Assembly: GCF_000422985.1 (NCBI RefSeq)
Contig: NZ_AUHC01000013.1
Location: 36,115-100,114, forward strand
Direction of reading: 5' to 3'
DNA from: Erythrobacter cryptus DSM 12079
Lineage (GTDB): Bacteria; Pseudomonadota; Alphaproteobacteria; Sphingomonadales; Sphingomonadaceae
DNA length: 64,000 nt
Positions 53,117 to 61,640 of this stretch are shown here, one piece after another. Numbering within the stretch: the stretch's first letter is position 1; every line of letters starts with the position of its first letter. The translations under genes and the position numbers were made by a program. The notes beneath the pieces were generated by a model. The model searched no databases, was not told the DNA's origin, and saw only the letters and a list, made by a program, of their open reading frames with translations.

Positions 53117-53565
53117 CGATCCCGGTCAAGGTCAAGCGCCTGCCGCATGGGGAGGGCCTGCCCCTGCCGGCCTATGCCACGCCGGGTGCGGCCGGGATGG
53201 ATGTGGTGAGCGCCGAGGATGTGACGCTTGCCCCGGGTGCGCGCCACGCGGTGGCAACGGGCCTCGCGCTGGCGATCCCGCAAGGTTACGAAATCCAGGT
53301 GCGCCCGCGATCGGGCCTTGCGCTCAAGCACGGCATCACCGTGCCCAACACCCCCGGCACGATCGATTCGGACTATCGCGGCGAATTGAAGGTGATTCTC
53401 ATCAACCACGGGCCCGATCCCTTCGTGATCGCGCGGGGCGATCGCATCGCCCAGCTGGTGCTGGCCCCGGTGGTGCAGGCGGTGTGGGACGAGGTCGAAG
53501 AACTCGACGCGACCGCGCGCGGCGCGGGCGGCTTCGGCTCGACCGGGGGGCACGCACGCCTCTGA
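53113..53565 (+). CDS. dut: dUTP diphosphatase
   Basis: Trimeric dUTPase, 150 residues, lowers dUTP and supplies dUMP. The five motifs are present: [40 protein letters not shown] and the C-terminal GAGGFGSTG. It starts with GTG at 53113 overlapping coaBC by four bases, a conserved coaBC-dut coupling. Confidence 0.96.
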   Translation: MTIPVKVKRLPHGEGLPLPAYATPGAAGMDVVSAEDVTLAPGARHAVATGLALAIPQGYEIQVRPRSGLALKHGITVPNTPGTIDSDYRGELKVILINHGPDPFVIARGDRIAQLVLAPVVQAVWDEVEELDATARGAGGFGSTGGHARL

Positions 53566-53743
53566 GCTTGCCTCGGGCCGGGCCATCGCCTACACCGCTG
53601 GCGCAACCTGTGGGAATTGATGTCCGAGAATGTCGCCTGCTGACTCGCCGGCGCGCGCCTTGAGCGTGTGACCGGCAGAGCACCCCGCCGCCCCGCTTGC
53701 CGCGCGGGCGAGCGCTCTGGCACCTTCCTCAAGGACCATTCCC

Positions 53744-54001
53744 GTGAACATCTCAATGCACGAGCAGCGCGTGCTGCACGTCCTCGCGCAGGGCGGATTG
53801 ATCCGTTATCGCCGCGATGCCCATGGCAAGATCGTGGAGGTCGATTGCTTCAACCGCGATGGTCTGCGCCTCGTTGATTGCAGCCTTCCGGTTTTCGAGC
53901 GGTTGCGGCGACGACGGTTGATCCGCAGCCATGACGGGCAGCCCTATCGCATCAGCCGCGAGGGGCTGGCAGCGGTGCGTTCGCAGCACGACAATCGCTG
54001 A
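53744..54001 (+). CDS. yjhX: YjhX-family (UPF0386) protein
   Basis: An 85-residue basic protein matching YjhX: NISMHEQRVLHVLAQGG, EVDCFNRDG, LPVFERLRRRRLI and PYRISREGLAAVR. YjhX has been described as the toxin of a YjhX-YjhQ pair in E. coli, but it is also widespread without an antitoxin. No GNAT-type YjhQ gene is adjacent here. It starts with GTG at 53744 after AAGGA. Winged-helix-like fold is likely. Confidence 0.9.
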   Translation: MNISMHEQRVLHVLAQGGLIRYRRDAHGKIVEVDCFNRDGLRLVDCSLPVFERLRRRRLIRSHDGQPYRISREGLAAVRSQHDNR

Positions 54002-54011
54002 AGGCCACACG

Positions 54012-54044
54012 AAAAAGGCGGCGCCGATCCCCTGGCGTCGCCTT
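54012..54044. terminator. bidirectional terminator between yjhX and DUF4136
   Basis: AAGGCGGCGCC (54015-54025) and GGCGTCGCCTT (54034-54044) pair with one mismatch around an 8-nt loop. On the minus strand five T follow, so it serves mainly the DUF4136 gene. Confidence 0.7.
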
Positions 54045-54088
54045 CTCGTTCCCGTCCAAGGGTTGCTTTGGCCTGAAGCCTTACACCA

Positions 54089-54760
54089 TCAATCGACGCG
54101 GCGCACGGCTTTTTCACCGTCGTCGCGGATGGTGATGCGCACGGTCTCGCCCGAATTGCCGGGAAAGCCGGTGAACAGCGCATCGACAAGATTGGGCACC
54201 AGCCGCGGCAGGCGGTTCGAGCGCGAGACTGCTTCGGCCTTGCCTTCGAACAGGCGCTGGCCATCCGCCCGCCGGTCGATCTTCAGATCAATGCCGCTGG
54301 TATAGATGGTGTAGCTGCGCACATTGGGGCCGCCGAAATAGGGATCATAAAAGCCGTAACCCCAATAGCCCCTGCCATACCAGCCGCCCCACGGCCCCCA
54401 GGCCGGGCCAAAGGCGCCCACACCGGCAAAATCGGTGCGCACCCGCTCACGCCCGCCATCGACATGGTAATCGAAACGCACCAGCAGATCGGCGCTCTCG
54501 GGCGAGGCCGCCTCGGTATAGCCGATCTCGCGCAGTTCGGCCGCGACACTGCGCGCGTAGGTGGCAAACTCAAGGCTGCCGGCGAGCTTGGGGTCTTCGG
54601 GCACCACCGCAAAGCTCTGCCCCTGCGGTGCGGGCAGCGGCGCGGTGAAGCGGGAAACGTCCGCCTTGAACGGAGTGGCGCAGCCCGCAGCGCCAAGCGC
54701 CAGCACCAGCGGCAGGGCCAGGCGGGCAAGGGACTTGTTCGACTTCATGCCAGGGATCAT
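54089..54760 (-). CDS. DUF4136 lipoprotein with aromatic Gly-rich segment
   Basis: A 223-residue lipoprotein. The signal peptide ends in GAAGC (lipobox Cys about 26). DUF4136 features are VSRFTAPLPAPQGQSFAVVPEDP, a SLEFATYARSVAAELREIGYT segment and VDALFTGFPGNSGETVRI. A Gly/Trp/Tyr/Phe-rich stretch (WGPWGGWYGRGYWGYGFYDP) interrupts the domain. The ATG at 54760 follows GAAGGATGTGTC, better placed than the ATG at 54748. A paralogue with the same terminal GETV element lies at 22880. Confidence 0.85.
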   Translation of the reverse strand: MIPGMKSNKSLARLALPLVLALGAAGCATPFKADVSRFTAPLPAPQGQSFAVVPEDPKLAGSLEFATYARSVAAELREIGYTEAASPESADLLVRFDYHVDGGRERVRTDFAGVGAFGPAWGPWGGWYGRGYWGYGFYDPYFGGPNVRSYTIYTSGIDLKIDRRADGQRLFEGKAEAVSRSNRLPRLVPNLVDALFTGFPGNSGETVRITIRDDGEKAVRRVD

Positions 54761-54861
54761 GACACATCCTTCGACTGATCTCTATTGCCACAAGAGCAAG
54801 GGTGCGTGCGCGCGCGATGATATTCGGCAGGTCTGAATGGCGATTGAATGGCAAGGATGAA

Positions 54862-54887
54862 GGGCAAGGCCCAAGCGCCTTGCGCCC
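54862..54887 (-). terminator. possible terminator of trpS
   Basis: GGGCAAGGC and GCCTTGCGCCC pair over 9 bp with one bulge around a 6-nt loop. The downstream minus strand is only moderately T-rich (CTTCATCCTT). Confidence 0.35.
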
Positions 54888-54891
54888 GGGC

Positions 54892-55908
54892 TCAGTGCCG
54901 CACCAGCCCAAGCGCGCGGTAGGCCGCGGCGAGCGTAGGGGCACCGCGCTCGCGCGCCTTGGCCGCGCCGCGGGCAAGGATCGCATCCAGGGTTTCGCGA
55001 TCCTCTTTGAGCTCGACAAAACGTGCCCGGATCGGCCCCAGGGTTTCAACCAGCAGTTCGGCCAGCGCCGGCTTGAAGCTGCCGAAGCCCTGCCCGCCGA
55101 ACTGGCGCAGCACTCCGGCCACGCTTTCACCCGATAGCGCGGCATAGATGCCGACAAGGTTGCGCGCCTCGGGCCGTTCGGCAAGGCCGGCTTCCTCCGA
55201 TGGCAGCGGCTCGGGATCGGTGCGCGCCTTCCTGATCTTCTGCGCCATCGTGTCGGCATCATCGGCAAGATTGATGCGGCTCATGTCGGAAGGATCGGAC
55301 TTGCTCATCTTGGCGCTGCCGTCGCGCAGGCTCATGATCCGCGCCGCCTCGGCCGGGATGATCGGCTCGGGCAGGGTGAAGACGGGGGCATCCTCGGTGC
55401 AGAAATCATTGTTGAACTTCTGCGCAATGTCGCGCGCCAGCTCGAGATGCTGCTTCTGGTCCTCGCCCACGGGCACGTGGGTCGCCTGATAGAGCAGCAC
55501 GTCGGCAGCCTGGAGCACCGGATAGGTGAACAGCGCCACCGATTGGCCCTCGCGGTTCTTGCCGGCCTTGTCCTTCCATTGGGTCATGCGCCCCAGCCAG
55601 CCCATGCGCGCCGTGCCGTTCAAGAGCCATTGCAGCTCGGCATGGAGCGGCACCTGCGCCTGATTGAACAGCACCGAGCGATCCGGATCGATGCCGCAGG
55701 CCACCAGCGCCGCTGTCATCTCCAGCGTGGCGGCGGTGAGCACGGCCGGGTCGTGCGGCTGGGAGAGCGCGTGCAGATCGGCAAGGAAGAACAGCGCCTC
55801 GGCTCCATCCTCGAGCGCATCCTGCATCGCCACCCAGTTGCGGATGGCGCCGAGATAGTTGCCGAGGTGGAGATTGCCGGTGGGCTGGATGCCGGAGACG
55901 ACGCGCAT
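54892..55908 (-). CDS. trpS: tryptophanyl-tRNA synthetase
   Basis: Class I synthetase, 338 residues. The HIGH-equivalent is [13 protein letters not shown] and the KMSKS loop is [16 protein letters not shown] and the C-terminal [13 protein letters not shown] anticodon-side helix are typical. murJ lies upstream on the same strand, 15 bp away. Confidence 0.97.
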   Translation of the reverse strand: MRVVSGIQPTGNLHLGNYLGAIRNWVAMQDALEDGAEALFFLADLHALSQPHDPAVLTAATLEMTAALVACGIDPDRSVLFNQAQVPLHAELQWLLNGTARMGWLGRMTQWKDKAGKNREGQSVALFTYPVLQAADVLLYQATHVPVGEDQKQHLELARDIAQKFNNDFCTEDAPVFTLPEPIIPAEAARIMSLRDGSAKMSKSDPSDMSRINLADDADTMAQKIRKARTDPEPLPSEEAGLAERPEARNLVGIYAALSGESVAGVLRQFGGQGFGSFKPALAELLVETLGPIRARFVELKEDRETLDAILARGAAKARERGAPTLAAAYRALGLVRH

Positions 55909-55923
55909 GGGGTTTCCTGAGGT

Positions 55924-57489
55924 TCAGCTTTGCCGGCGCATTAGGCGTTCAACCGTCGCCTTGTCGAGCACGCCGAACAGCACGCAGGCGCCGCCATAGC
56001 TGACAAGGCTCACACCGAGGATCGCGCCGATCGCGGCAAGACGCATCACCAAGGCGCCATCGAGCCAGGGGGTGACAAGCGGCATCAGCACCATGAGCGC
56101 CGCGCCCATCACCCCGGTTGCCAGCGCGATCCGCCCGATCCGCCAGAGCACCCGCGCCGGCAGGCGGAAATGGCCGCGGCGGGCAAGGATCGCGCCAAGC
56201 AGCGCGATATTGACCCAGGCCCCGATCGCTCCGCCCAGGGCGAGGCCGACGACGCCGATCAGCGGCACCAGCACCAGGTTGGCCGCCACCGTCACCACCA
56301 GCGAGGCCGCCGCGGTATAGACCGGGGTGCGGGTGTCGGCGCGGGCGAAGAAATTGGGGGTGAGCACCTTGACCAGCACATAGGCAGGCAGGCCCACCAC
56401 CAGCGCCGAGGTGACCATGCCGGTGGTGCGCGCATCCTCGGGGGTGAAGGCCTGCCCCTCCATGAAGGCCTTGACGAAGGCAAAGCCGGTGATGAACAGC
56501 GCCGCCGCGCAGGGCAGCGTGAGCAGCATGGCGAGTTCGATCGCGTTGGCCTGCAGGCGCACCGCCTCGTCATCCTCTTTGCGGCTGATGTAGCGCGAGA
56601 GCGCGGGCAGGATCGCGGTGCCCAGTGCAATCCCGATGATGCCGAGCGGCAGCTGGTTCCAGCGGTCGGCCATGGCCATATAGGTAAGGCTCCCGTCGGG
56701 CAGACCGCGGATGAAGGCAAGGTCGATGAAGCGGCTGATCTGATAGACCCCGGCGCCGAACACCGCGGGCACGATCAGCACCCCCATTTCCTTGACGCGG
56801 ACAGTGATCTTGGGAGCAAGGCGCGGGATGCGAAAGCCCGCCCGGCGCATGAACCAATAGAGCCACAGCAATTGCAACAGTCCGCTGACCGAGACGGCGA
56901 TGGCAAGATAGGTGCCCGTGGCCGCGCGAGTCGCCTCGCTCGCAGGCTGGAGCGCGCCCCAGCCGAGCGCGGCGAGCAGGCAGATGTTGAGCAGAATCGG
57001 TGCCGCCGCCGCCGCGGCAAAGCGCGAGAGCGAATTGAGAATCGCCGCCATCAGCGTCGCAAGGCTCATGAACATGAGGTAGGGAAAGGCGATCCGCCCC
57101 ATCGTCACCGCGAGCGCATAGGTGCGCGCATCGCCGCGCAGCTCCTCATTGGCAAAGGCCCACAAGACCCACGGCATGGCCAGCATCATCACTGCGCCAA
57201 ACACCACGAGGATCGGCAGCAGCACCGCCAGCACCTCGCCGGCAAAGCGCCGCGCAGCGCTTTCGTCCTCGCCCATGTGGCGGTTGAACAGCGGCACAAA
57301 GGCGCTGGCAAAGGCGCCTTCGGCAAACAGGCGGCGGAACAGGTTGGGCAGCTGGAAGGCAAGCTGCCAGGCATCGGCCACCCCCCCGGCGCCGAGCACG
57401 CGGGCGAGCATGATGTCGCGGGCAAAGCCGAACAGGCGGCTGACCAGCGTCAGCCCGCCGATGGTGCCGACGTTCTTGAGCAGGCTCAT
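55924..57489 (-). CDS. murJ: lipid II flippase MurJ
   Basis: Moves lipid II across the inner membrane for peptidoglycan synthesis. The 521-residue MOP-family protein has about fourteen helices. The conserved arginines lie in SRLFGFARDIMLA and in the FADRWNQLPLG-like segment (MADRWNQLPLGIIG). PNLFRRLFAEGAFASAFVP is diagnostic. It is downstream of secB and upstream of trpS. Confidence 0.96.
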   Translation of the reverse strand: MSLLKNVGTIGGLTLVSRLFGFARDIMLARVLGAGGVADAWQLAFQLPNLFRRLFAEGAFASAFVPLFNRHMGEDESAARRFAGEVLAVLLPILVVFGAVMMLAMPWVLWAFANEELRGDARTYALAVTMGRIAFPYLMFMSLATLMAAILNSLSRFAAAAAAPILLNICLLAALGWGALQPASEATRAATGTYLAIAVSVSGLLQLLWLYWFMRRAGFRIPRLAPKITVRVKEMGVLIVPAVFGAGVYQISRFIDLAFIRGLPDGSLTYMAMADRWNQLPLGIIGIALGTAILPALSRYISRKEDDEAVRLQANAIELAMLLTLPCAAALFITGFAFVKAFMEGQAFTPEDARTTGMVTSALVVGLPAYVLVKVLTPNFFARADTRTPVYTAAASLVVTVAANLVLVPLIGVVGLALGGAIGAWVNIALLGAILARRGHFRLPARVLWRIGRIALATGVMGAALMVLMPLVTPWLDGALVMRLAAIGAILGVSLVSYGGACVLFGVLDKATVERLMRRQS

Positions 57490-57514
57490 TGGCGCGGCAT
57501 CTTGGCGCGGGGGA

Positions 57515-58060
57515 TCAGGCCTGGCCCGTCACCGGTTCGATCGGCGGGCCGCCGGCGGCCTCCTCGGCCCGGCGTGCGGCCAGTTGCTGGGCGTAAAGGC
57601 CATTGAAATCAACCGGATCGACCATCAGGGGCGGGAAGCCAGCATCGCGCACGGCATCGGCGACCACGCGCCGGGCGAAGGGGAAGATCAGCCGCGGGCC
57701 CTCGGCAAAGAGGAAGGCATGGGCCTGTTCCTCGGGCACGTTGCGCATCCCCACGAGGCCGCAATAGGCAAGGTCAACGATGTAGATCGTGCCGCGCTGC
57801 GAGGTGGCGGTGAGGGTGAGCTTGAGCGTCACCTCGTGCACCTCGGCGCTTACTCTTTCGGCGCTGATATTGAACTGCACGTCGATCTGCGGCGGTTCGG
57901 CCCACTGGAACACCTCGGGCGCGTTGGGGTTCTCGACCGAGAGGTCCTTCACATATTGGGTGATGATCCCGATTGCGGGCTGGGTGTCGTGGCCATTGGC
58001 CTCGCCGCCGCCGCTGCCGGGATTGTCGAGATCGGTAAGGACGCCTTCAGGTTCGGCCAT
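57515..58060 (-). CDS. secB: protein-export chaperone SecB
   Basis: Tetrameric chaperone that keeps preproteins unfolded for SecA, 181 residues. QYVKDLSVENPNAP, VHEVTLKLTLTA, AYCGLVGMRNVPEE, ILFPFAR-like (LIFPFARRVVAD) and PPLMVDPVDFNGLYAQQ are the family blocks. The ATG at 58060 is chosen; an upstream ATG at 58120 lacks similarity. A Gly/Ala-rich N-terminal tail precedes the core. It is divergent from the TimA gene. Confidence 0.96.
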   Translation of the reverse strand: MAEPEGVLTDLDNPGSGGGEANGHDTQPAIGIITQYVKDLSVENPNAPEVFQWAEPPQIDVQFNISAERVSAEVHEVTLKLTLTATSQRGTIYIVDLAYCGLVGMRNVPEEQAHAFLFAEGPRLIFPFARRVVADAVRDAGFPPLMVDPVDFNGLYAQQLAARRAEEAAGGPPIEPVTGQA

Positions 58061-58247
58061 GGGTGCGGTTCTTTCAAAGTCGGTAACACGGGTTGCGCGC
58101 GGCGCATCATCCTTCAGCACTGCGCGCGGCTGGGCCGGCGCCTAGCAGGGGCGCGGCCCGGCGGCAATGGTCCGCCCTCGCCTGCAGGGCACGGCGTGCC
58201 GGGCGCACAAGGCGCTGTTGCCGGCCCGTGCAGCAACCTATCGGGCG

Positions 58248-58277
58248 TTGGCGAATTGTAATTGCACCCCATATAGG
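58248..58277 (+). promoter_or_regulatory. candidate promoter of the TimA-mltA-smr operon
   Basis: TTGGCG (58248-58253), 18 bp, TATAGG (58272-58277). Transcription would start near 58284, upstream of the ATG at 58331. Confidence 0.4.
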
Positions 58278-58330
58278 GCAGGGTGAGCTTGAAAGGGGCC
58301 CAGGTGCGCGGCAAGCGGGCGCAGGCCCCG

Positions 58331-59002
58331 ATGGAAGATCGGATCGAGACTGTGCTGGAAATCGTTCTCCTTGCCATGGTGGCCGCGTTCCTCGGCCTGC
58401 GGCTCTATTCGGTGCTGGGACGCCGCGCCGAACAGGAGGAGGAGGCCGTGCCGCAGCGCTTCGATGCCGAGGACAAGCCGGCCATGGCCCGCCCGGCGGC
58501 GCCCGCCGCGCTCACTCCTTCCCGCCCGGTCGAGCTTGACGGGGTGATGCCCGCCGTCGAGCGCGGCCTGCGCGAGATCGCCGCGGCCGATCCGCGCTTC
58601 AACCTCGGCCAGTTCCTCGAAGGCGCGCGCGGCGCCTATCGCCTGATTCTCGAGGCCTTCTGGAAGGGTGATCGCGAGACCCTGCGTGAGCTGTGCGACG
58701 AGGATGTCTATACCAGCTTCATCGCCGCGATCGACGCGCGCGAGGCGGCCGGTCATCGGCTCGACAACAAGCTGATCCGGATCGAGGAGGTGCGCATCCA
58801 GTCGGCCACGCTCGATGGCAAGACCGCGCGCATCGCGCTGCTGTTCGTGGCCGATATCGCCGCGGTGACCCGCGATGCCGACGGCAATGTGATTGCCGGC
58901 TCGCTCGATGATGCGATCGAGAGCCGCGATGTGTGGACCTTCTCGCGCAACACCCTTGCGCGCGATCCCAACTGGCTGCTCGACGAGACCGACGAGGGCT
59001 AA
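58331..59002 (+). CDS. Tim44/TimA family membrane-anchored protein
   Basis: A 223-residue protein with one N-terminal membrane helix (ILLAMVAAFLGLRLYSVLG-like) and a Tim44 domain (about 90-220): FLEGARGAYRLILEAFWKGD, VRIQSATLDGKTARIALLFVAD and DVWTFSRNTLARDPNWLL. Bacterial TimA proteins are known from Caulobacter; their role at the membrane is unclear. The start is taken as ATG 58331; GTG at 58283, 16 codons upstream, lies at the predicted transcription start. mltA follows 43 bp on. Confidence 0.9.
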   Translation: MEDRIETVLEIVLLAMVAAFLGLRLYSVLGRRAEQEEEAVPQRFDAEDKPAMARPAAPAALTPSRPVELDGVMPAVERGLREIAAADPRFNLGQFLEGARGAYRLILEAFWKGDRETLRELCDEDVYTSFIAAIDAREAAGHRLDNKLIRIEEVRIQSATLDGKTARIALLFVADIAAVTRDADGNVIAGSLDDAIESRDVWTFSRNTLARDPNWLLDETDEG

Positions 59003-59045
59003 AGGCGCTCGCCGGGCGGGCCGCGGCTAGAAGGGGAAAAGGGCG

Positions 59046-60221
59046 ATGCGCAAGGTGCTGGCTCTGGCGGCGGCGCTGGTGCTGGCAGGGTGCGGCCGGG
59101 CGATCCCGGCCCCTGCGGTGAGCGCGCCGGCCGGCCCGGTGGCGGCCAATGCCGTGCTTGCCGGGGTTACGCTCGGCCCGGCGATGGCCGCGCTTGGCCT
59201 TGATGACAGCGATGCGCGCGGCGCGCTGGCCAGCTTCGTCGAATCCTGCCCGCGCCTTGTTGCCCGTGAGGACGCGAGCGGCCTTACCCGGCCAGAGGAT
59301 TGGCGGCCGGTGTGCGCGGCGGCGCGCGATTGGCCGCAGGGGCGCGTGCGCGCATTCTTTGCCGAGCAATTCGCGCCGGTGCAGGTGGGCGATGGCAAGG
59401 CCTTTGCCACCGGCTATTTCGAGCCCGAGATCGCCGGCAGCCGCACCCGGCGCCCGGGCTTTGCGGTGCCGGTCTATGCCATGCCGAGCGATCTGGTGCG
59501 CGGCTGGCCCGATGATGTGTCCCCTGCCGAGCGCAGCGGACGCCCACCGCTCGGCCGCTATGATGCGCGCGGGCGCTTTGTCCCCTATTACGAGCGCGCC
59601 GAGATCGAGGAGGGCGCGCTCGAAGGCAAGGCACCGGTGATCGCCTGGGCCGCCGATCCGGTGGAGTTCTTCTTTCTCCAGATCCAGGGCTCGGGCCGCC
59701 TCATCACCCCCGAAGGCGAGGTGATACGCATCGGCTATGCCGGGCAGAACGGGCGTGAATATGTCGGCATCGGCGCGGTAATGCGCGAGCGCGGGCTGCT
59801 GGGCAGCGGCCCGGGGCAATATCCCGGCTCGATGCAGGGGATCATGGCTTATATCCGCGATCATCCCGAGGAGGGGCGCGCGCTGATGCGGCTCAACAAG
59901 AGCTGGGTGTTCTTCCGCGAGCTGACCGGCGATGGCCCGATCGGCGCCCTGGGCGTGCCAGTGCGGCGCCAAAGCTCGGTCGCGGTCGATCCGGCCTTCG
60001 TGCCGCTGGGCGCGCCGGTGTGGCTCGAACTCGATCGGGGCGAGGCCAACGGCCTGTGGATCGCGCAGGACACCGGCGGAGCGATCAAGGGGCCCAACCG
60101 CTTCGACACCTTCTGGGGCGCGGGCGCCGAGGCGCGGCGGATCGCCGGCGGGATGAGCGGGCGCGGGCGGGCGCTGGTGCTGCTGCCCAAGGCCGCTGCC
60201 GCGCGCCTTGCCCGGCGATGA
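59046..60221 (+). CDS. mltA: membrane-bound lytic murein transglycosylase A
   Basis: Cleaves glycan strands to 1,6-anhydro ends. The 391-residue lipoprotein has lipobox LAGC (Cys16), the MltA barrel (TGYFEPEIAGS, FFLQIQGSGR, GYAGQNGREYVGIG) and a 3D domain with catalytic Asp in AQDTGGAIKGPNRFD. The next gene overlaps the stop (ATGA). Confidence 0.95.
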   Translation: MRKVLALAAALVLAGCGRAIPAPAVSAPAGPVAANAVLAGVTLGPAMAALGLDDSDARGALASFVESCPRLVAREDASGLTRPEDWRPVCAAARDWPQGRVRAFFAEQFAPVQVGDGKAFATGYFEPEIAGSRTRRPGFAVPVYAMPSDLVRGWPDDVSPAERSGRPPLGRYDARGRFVPYYERAEIEEGALEGKAPVIAWAADPVEFFFLQIQGSGRLITPEGEVIRIGYAGQNGREYVGIGAVMRERGLLGSGPGQYPGSMQGIMAYIRDHPEEGRALMRLNKSWVFFRELTGDGPIGALGVPVRRQSSVAVDPAFVPLGAPVWLELDRGEANGLWIAQDTGGAIKGPNRFDTFWGAGAEARRIAGGMSGRGRALVLLPKAAAARLARR

Positions 60222-60784
60222 GGCCGCCGCGCGGCCTTTCCCCGGCCGAACAGGCGGCCTGGGCACGCCTGGCGCAAAGCGTCACCCCGCTGCCCGGCAA
60301 GCGCCGCCCGGCACCGCCCCCCCCGCCGTCCGCGCCAGCCCCGCCCGCGGCCCTACCAGAGGCAAACGAGGCTGTGGGAGTGCCCGCACCCAAGCGGCGT
60401 TCCCCGGCCTCGCCGCGCGCTCCGGCGGCAGAGCTCGCCGCAACGGGCCTCGATTCGCACTGGGAGCGGCGGCTGCGCGATGGCCGGATCGTACCCGATC
60501 TCACACTCGATCTGCATGGCTACGGCCTCGATGCCGCCCATGCGCGGGTGATGGATGCGCTTGATCAGGCGCGCAGCATGGGCGCGCGGGTGGTGCTGGT
60601 GGTGGCCGGGCGCGCGCGCCCGGTCGATCCGGCTGACCGCCTGTCTGCGCGCGGGGCAATCCGCGCCGTCCTGCTCGACTGGCTTGCGGCCAGCCGCCAT
60701 GCCGCGGCGATCGCCGCGGTGCGCCGCGCCCACCTGCGCCACGGCGGCGAGGGCGCGCTTTACCTCATCCTCAAGCGCCAGTGA
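60218..60784 (+). CDS. Smr domain protein
   Basis: A 188-residue protein: a disordered Pro-rich N-terminal half (about 1-85) and a C-terminal Smr nuclease domain with LDLHGYGLDAAHARV and HGGEGALYLILKR. The usual GKG loop reads AGRARP. Smr proteins nick DNA or cut stalled-ribosome mRNA; which applies is unknown. It starts by ATGA overlap with mltA, a common alphaproteobacterial arrangement. Confidence 0.92.
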   Translation: MRPPRGLSPAEQAAWARLAQSVTPLPGKRRPAPPPPPSAPAPPAALPEANEAVGVPAPKRRSPASPRAPAAELAATGLDSHWERRLRDGRIVPDLTLDLHGYGLDAAHARVMDALDQARSMGARVVLVVAGRARPVDPADRLSARGAIRAVLLDWLAASRHAAAIAAVRRAHLRHGGEGALYLILKRQ

Positions 60785-60789
60785 GGCCG

Positions 60790-60810
60790 AATGCCGCCCG
60801 GCATTTCCTT
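60790..60810 (+). terminator. possible terminator of the mltA-smr operon
   Basis: AATGCC-GCCC-GGCATT forms a 6-bp stem followed by TTTCCTTTCT. Short but well placed, 5 bp after the Smr stop. The remaining 220 bp to the cytochrome gene show no other feature I can support. Confidence 0.4.
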
Positions 60811-61030
60811 TCTCCCATTCGGGCGGACATAGCTGTCTGGGATCTGTGCCTCCTGAGGCTTCTCAACCGTGGCGAGAGCGAGGCTCAAGGTGATGCAGCT
60901 GCCCTGGGGGCCATGCTTTTCTTCTGAAATCTTGCGGGATATGCAGAGGGCGGGGGTCGGCGGTGCGAGGGGGCAATACCCCGGCGCTGCCGGCCCCATG
61001 GGATCGACAACAGCCTTGGGATGACCTGAA

Positions 61031-61603
61031 ATGAGCTTCGTCAACGATGCGCTCGCCCTCTCGGGCGGGCGAGCCAGCGCGCCTCCCGCCTTCGAGCGGT
61101 ACAACCAGGTGGCCCGCGCCCTGCACTGGATCATGGCCGTGCTGGTGATCGGCAATCTGGCCGGCGGCCTGCTCCACGATGCGCTCGAGGACGTGGTCAA
61201 CCTCATGCCGGTGCACAAGGCGGTGGGCATGAGCGTGCTGGCGCTCACCGTGGTGCGGATCGCCTGGCGCTTCACCTACCGCGCGCCGGCCTATCCCGAG
61301 GAGATGGGCGCGCTTGCGCGTCTTGCCGCGCGGGGGGTGCATGTGCTGCTCTATGGCCTGATGCTGGCCATGCCGCTGTCGGGCTGGATCATGGCTTCGG
61401 CGGGCAAGTATCCGCTGACCTGGTTTGGCCTTTTCGACCTGCCCAAGCTTCCCGTCACCCGCGCCGATCCGCTCTACGAGCTCGGCCACGAGGGCCACGA
61501 GATCCTCGGCTGGGTGATGCTGGCGCTCGTTATTTTTCACGTCGGCGCCGCGCTGCGCCACCATTTCGTGCTCCGCGACAACGTTCTGCAACGGATGCTG
61601 TGA
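61031..61603 (+). CDS. cytochrome b561
   Basis: A 190-residue membrane protein with four helices and heme-ligand histidines in RALHWIMAV, MPVHKAVGM and the pair around HEGHEILG and FHVGAALRHHF. It transfers electrons from ubiquinol, for example to superoxide, as for CybB. A TonB receptor gene follows 37 bp on and may be cotranscribed. Confidence 0.92.
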   Translation: MSFVNDALALSGGRASAPPAFERYNQVARALHWIMAVLVIGNLAGGLLHDALEDVVNLMPVHKAVGMSVLALTVVRIAWRFTYRAPAYPEEMGALARLAARGVHVLLYGLMLAMPLSGWIMASAGKYPLTWFGLFDLPKLPVTRADPLYELGHEGHEILGWVMLALVIFHVGAALRHHFVLRDNVLQRML

Positions 61604-61640
61604 CCTGTCCGGAACACCCGGCCCTGATGGAACCACGCTG

